Assembly: GCA_003235365.1 (NCBI GenBank)
Contig: QJWJ01000274.1
Coordinates: forward strand, 1-57,974
DNA: 57,974 nt
DNA from: Deltaproteobacteria bacterium
Lineage (GTDB): Bacteria; Myxococcota_A; Polyangia; Polyangiales; Polyangiaceae
Direction of reading: 5' to 3'
The notes below the pieces were generated by a model. That model searched no databases. It saw only the letters and a list, made by a program, of their open reading frames with translations, and was not told where the DNA came from. The position numbers and the translations under genes are program-made. This document shows, piece by piece, positions 55,462-57,974 of the stretch (positions within the stretch are counted from its first letter, which is position 1; each line of letters opens with the position of its first letter).

Positions 55462-56637
55462 ATGGCGACGCTCCTGCATCCGTCTGCTGCGGCGATGAGG
55501 GGAATTCGCCCCAAGCGCAAGCCCTGGCTGGATCTGTTGCTCGTCGGGTTGCTGCTGTTTGCCTTCCTGGTGGGGATCCGCGGGGTGAGCGAGGCCTTGC
55601 GTGGCCTCGGCCACGAATACGTTCAGGGTTTCTTCGGAGTGATCCGCAACCCGTTCGCCGGTCTCGCCGTCGGCGTGTTGGCGACGAGTGTGATGCAGAG
55701 TTCGTCCGCTTCGACGTCGATGGTCGTGGCCATGGTATCGGCGCCGGGTAACCCGTTGCCGATTGATTCGGCGATACCGATGGTGCTCGGCGCGAACATC
55801 GGCACCACCGTGACCAGCACGCTGGTTGCACTCGGTTACGCCCGGCGTAAGAACGAATTCGGTCGGGCCTTTTCCGCCGCGGTCAGTCACGACTTGTTCA
55901 ACCTGCTGGCGGTCGGCATCCTGCTACCGCTGGAGCTGGCAACGGGATTGCTGGAGAAGACCAGCGGGTTGGTGGCTCAGGCCGTCGGTGGGGTCGCCAC
56001 CCAAAGCCGCTTGCCGAATCCGGTCGGTGCCTTGCTCGAAGTTTGTGTGGAGTCGCTCGACGGTCTGGTCGGCGCGCTGGTGCGGGGGTCGACGCTTCGC
56101 CATTGGTTGCTGGCCGCGCTGTGCACTGTCGTGGTGCTCGGCTGTCTGGGGCTGTTGGTGCGTGTCCTGAGGCGCGTGACCGGGGGCCAACTCCAGGTGT
56201 ATTTGACGCGCTCTCTCGACTCCCACCCCTTGGTCACGCTGCTGGTCGGGGTGATCGTCACGGTGATGGTCCAGTCGAGCTCGATCACGACGTCGGTGCT
56301 GGTTCCGCTGGCCGCGGCCGGCATGATCTCCCTCAAACAGGTGCTTCCGATCACCTTGGGCGCCAACCTCGGCACGACGGTCACGGCGATGATCGCCGCG
56401 GTGGCGGCGCCCGCACAAACCGCGACCTTCGCGATACAGATTGCAGCGGTACACGTGCTGTTCAACATGGCGGGCATCGTGCTGGTGTATCCTACGCCAC
56501 TGCGCGGCCTGTTGCTCCGAATGACACGGGCCCTGACCGCCCCGGCGTCGCGTTTGCGCAAGGTTGCCTTCCTGTACGTAGCTTTGGTGTTCTATGTGCT
56601 TCCCGCCGCTGTGATCCTGGTGTATCGCTCATGGTGA
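55462..56637 (+). CDS. Na+/phosphate cotransporter, NptA/PhoU-linked type
   Basis: A 391-residue inner-membrane protein of the Na/Pi (NPT2-like) family, with two inverted repeats. Each repeat carries a QSSS motif (MQSSSASTSMVV and VQSSSITTSVLV) and a GANxGTT motif (VLGANIGTTVTS and LGANLGTTVTAM). It should import phosphate with sodium. The gene has a Pho box 25 bases upstream and is followed 19 bases later by a PhoU-like gene and then a PhoR-like kinase, so it is the transport part of a phosphate-control locus. The ATG at 55462 was kept; an inner Met 12 is an alternative. No pst genes appear in the window. Confidence 0.92.
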   Translation: MATLLHPSAAAMRGIRPKRKPWLDLLLVGLLLFAFLVGIRGVSEALRGLGHEYVQGFFGVIRNPFAGLAVGVLATSVMQSSSASTSMVVAMVSAPGNPLPIDSAIPMVLGANIGTTVTSTLVALGYARRKNEFGRAFSAAVSHDLFNLLAVGILLPLELATGLLEKTSGLVAQAVGGVATQSRLPNPVGALLEVCVESLDGLVGALVRGSTLRHWLLAALCTVVVLGCLGLLVRVLRRVTGGQLQVYLTRSLDSHPLVTLLVGVIVTVMVQSSSITTSVLVPLAAAGMISLKQVLPITLGANLGTTVTAMIAAVAAPAQTATFAIQIAAVHVLFNMAGIVLVYPTPLRGLLLRMTRALTAPASRLRKVAFLYVALVFYVLPAAVILVYRSW

Positions 56638-56656
56638 TCGACTCGTTGGGTGAGTG

Positions 56657-57340
56657 ATGCTCGACCAGCTGCTGAGGATATTCTCCGGTACCCACCACCT
56701 GACTTCGACAGGTGAAGCCTTCTCCGAGATGTGGCGGCTGGTGGATGGCATGATCCAAACCGCGAGTGCCGCCTACTGGGGCAGCCACCTCACTCCCGAG
56801 GAACGCAAAGCGCTCCAGGAGACGGACAACGCGGTCAACGAGCTGCAGCGTCGCATCCGCAAAGAGGTGATCACGCACCTTTCGGCGGCGCAAGCGGGTG
56901 ACGCTCCCTACGGCCTGCTGCTCATGAGTCTGGTCAAGGATGCGGAGCGTTTGGGTGACTATGCGAAGAACCTCGCCGAGGTTCACGGCATGTGTGACCG
57001 AGGTGCTGGAGATTTGCCTCACGGTGAGTTCCGTGACGAACTGCGAAGGATATCGGACTTCGTGGAACGCTTGTCTCGCGAGTCTCCACAGGCCTACGCC
57101 ACGGCCGACGCGGCTACGGCCCGTCGCCTGTCACAAGAGGGCAAGCAAATGTCACGCGATTGTGACGCACTGATCCGAAGGGTTGCTGCATCCGACTGTG
57201 GAGCAGCATTGGCCGTGGACATGGTTCTGGCGACTCGCTACTACAAGCGCATCGTGGGTCACTTGCTGAACCTGTTGTCCAGCGTGCTGATGCCTCTTCA
57301 CAAGCTGGACTACATCGATCGTGATCCCAGTTCGCGCTGA
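56657..57340 (+). CDS. PhoU-domain protein
   Basis: A 227-residue all-helical protein with two PhoU-like three-helix halves. Visible marks are EAFSEMWRLVDGMI, LMSLVKDAERLGDYAKNLAEV (the PhoU E-R-xxD metal-type motif) and MVLATRYYKRIVGHLLNL in the second half. PhoU proteins modulate phosphate transporters and the PhoR kinase; here it stands between a Na/Pi cotransporter and a PhoR-like kinase. ATG at 56657 was used; a GTG at 56654 precedes it by one codon. The gene is a typical length for the family. Confidence 0.88.
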   Translation: MLDQLLRIFSGTHHLTSTGEAFSEMWRLVDGMIQTASAAYWGSHLTPEERKALQETDNAVNELQRRIRKEVITHLSAAQAGDAPYGLLLMSLVKDAERLGDYAKNLAEVHGMCDRGAGDLPHGEFRDELRRISDFVERLSRESPQAYATADAATARRLSQEGKQMSRDCDALIRRVAASDCGAALAVDMVLATRYYKRIVGHLLNLLSSVLMPLHKLDYIDRDPSSR

Positions 57341-57433
57341 CGTCAGCCACCACCGAATTGACACTTCTTCGAGAACGCACTGCGGACCGTCGTCAGATCG
57401 TGTTTGCAGGGGCCGGCTCGGTCGGGCGGCATC

Positions 57434-57974
57434 ATGAAAGGTGTGCTGGCCATGCTGTCTGGCCTCGGGGTACGCGCTCGGATTTTCGCGGTGACCCTGG
57501 GCTTGCTGTGGGCCAGTTTGCTGGCGGGTTATCAGTACTTGCACCATCAGGTTTCCTCCGAGATCGAACAGACGATTCGCGATGATCTGCAAATTCGCGT
57601 GCGCTTGGTGGCAGAGCGCCTCGCTGCTGCGCAGCCGTGGCCCGACAGCGCGCAGTTTGGGGCGCTCTGTGAGCGACTGGCTGTGGAGGCCGGTGCTCGA
57701 ATCACGATCTTCGCCGAGGGCGGTGGGGTTCGTGCGGACTTCGGGGAGTCGTTGGCTGGCGGGCACTCATCGGAGCAAGCCGCTGGCGAAGTGAGTTCGG
57801 CATTGGCCAGGGGGATTGCGGTCGTCGAAACGACTTCGGCTGACGGTGGGCGCTTGCTCTTCGCGGCCGTACCTCTGCTCGTTCGTGGGCGCGTCGATGG
57901 CGTGATTCGGTTGGGGATTGCGATGACGTCGGTCGATCTGGCGACTTCCGGATTGGACCGTTGGGTGACAGCTG
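57434..57974 (+). CDS. PhoR-like sensor histidine kinase, N-terminal part (3' end outside window)
   Basis: Only the first 180 residues are in the window and the frame stays open to the edge. It begins with a basic stretch and a transmembrane helix (RARIFAVTLGLLWASLLAGYQYL, about 15-38). A probable extracytoplasmic domain follows, with FAEGGGVRADFGES and DGGRLLFAAVPLLVRGRVDGVIRLG, as in PhoR/VicK-like sensors. The kinase core is not present, so the call rests on context (Pho box, Na/Pi transporter and PhoU upstream) and fold. A kinase of another family cannot be excluded. The ATG at 57434 lies 93 bases after the PhoU stop. Confidence 0.65.
   Translation, partial: MKGVLAMLSGLGVRARIFAVTLGLLWASLLAGYQYLHHQVSSEIEQTIRDDLQIRVRLVAERLAAAQPWPDSAQFGALCERLAVEAGARITIFAEGGGVRADFGESLAGGHSSEQAAGEVSSALARGIAVVETTSADGGRLLFAAVPLLVRGRVDGVIRLGIAMTSVDLATSGLDRWVTA

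Noticed and set aside
55178..55498. Plus-strand frame before the Na/Pi gene
   Set aside because: Arg/Ser-rich product covering the Pho box and overlapping the transporter start; looks non-coding.

Overview
The window is high-GC chromosomal DNA packed with genes on both strands. It looks like a Myxococcota (deltaproteobacterial) chromosome. The signs are tandem FHA proteins, a Ser/Thr kinase and an SPFH protein that each carry a zinc ribbon, an MJ0042 zinc-finger/GYF_2 membrane protein, a REC-PATAN protein with a very long disordered region, many lipoproteins, a zinc-finger ParA, and many GTG/TTG starts with ATGA-type overlaps. This placement rests on gene style only. No rRNA or other phylogenetic marker was compared, and I saw no IS element, prophage, integrase or CRISPR array.

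Layout, left half. 1-3.8 kb holds the 3' end of purD, a Sua5/TsaC-type gene, serC and serA, ending at a strong hairpin terminator. 3.9-5.8 kb holds two paralogous FHA proteins. 5.9-7.6 kb (minus) holds a GAF/coiled-coil protein, a CheY-like receiver and a DciA-like (DUF721) protein in one operon. 7.6-9.7 kb holds tRNA-Leu(CAA), a METTL9/DREV-like methyltransferase and sodB. 9.9-13.4 kb is the sdhCAB operon. 13.6-17.9 kb holds an unknown protein, a peroxiredoxin with a histone-H1-like tail, an EAL phosphodiesterase, a sensor-like lipoprotein, and a lipoprotein coupled to a 59-residue membrane protein. 17.9-24.0 kb is a lipoprotein/DUF4159/VWA-like/HEAT-repeat operon.

Layout, right half. 24.1-27.3 kb (minus) holds the zinc-ribbon/GYF_2 protein, an HExxH membrane protein and fmt. 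27.5-32.4 kb holds lon, hom and murI. 32.4-34.0 kb (minus) holds pyrR and pyrB. 34.2-38.8 kb holds envelope genes, a metallophosphoesterase and a degenerate rhomboid. 39.0-42.1 kb holds a sugar nucleotidyltransferase, pabB and a SPOR-domain protein. 42.1-49.9 kb holds a helical-repeat protein, the SPFH protein, the kinase and the REC-PATAN protein. 50-53.4 kb holds a pseudo-alpha/beta-hydrolase, a MerR/sigma-like regulator pair and a variant M19 dipeptidase. 53.6-55.1 kb (minus) holds the zinc-finger ParA and an RHH protein. From 55.4 kb a Pho-box locus encodes a Na/Pi cotransporter, a PhoU-like protein and the start of a PhoR-like kinase.

Core metabolism (purine end, serine, homoserine, pyrimidine, pABA, succinate dehydrogenase) is interleaved with signalling and envelope genes. 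The best candidates for undescribed biology are the METTL9-like enzyme, the H1-tailed peroxiredoxin, the zinc-finger ParA/RHH pair, the DUF4159/VWA/HEAT operon, the MerR/sigma-like pair with its AT-rich control region, and several enzymes in which one catalytic residue has changed (PyrR, M19 dipeptidase, alpha/beta hydrolase, rhomboid).
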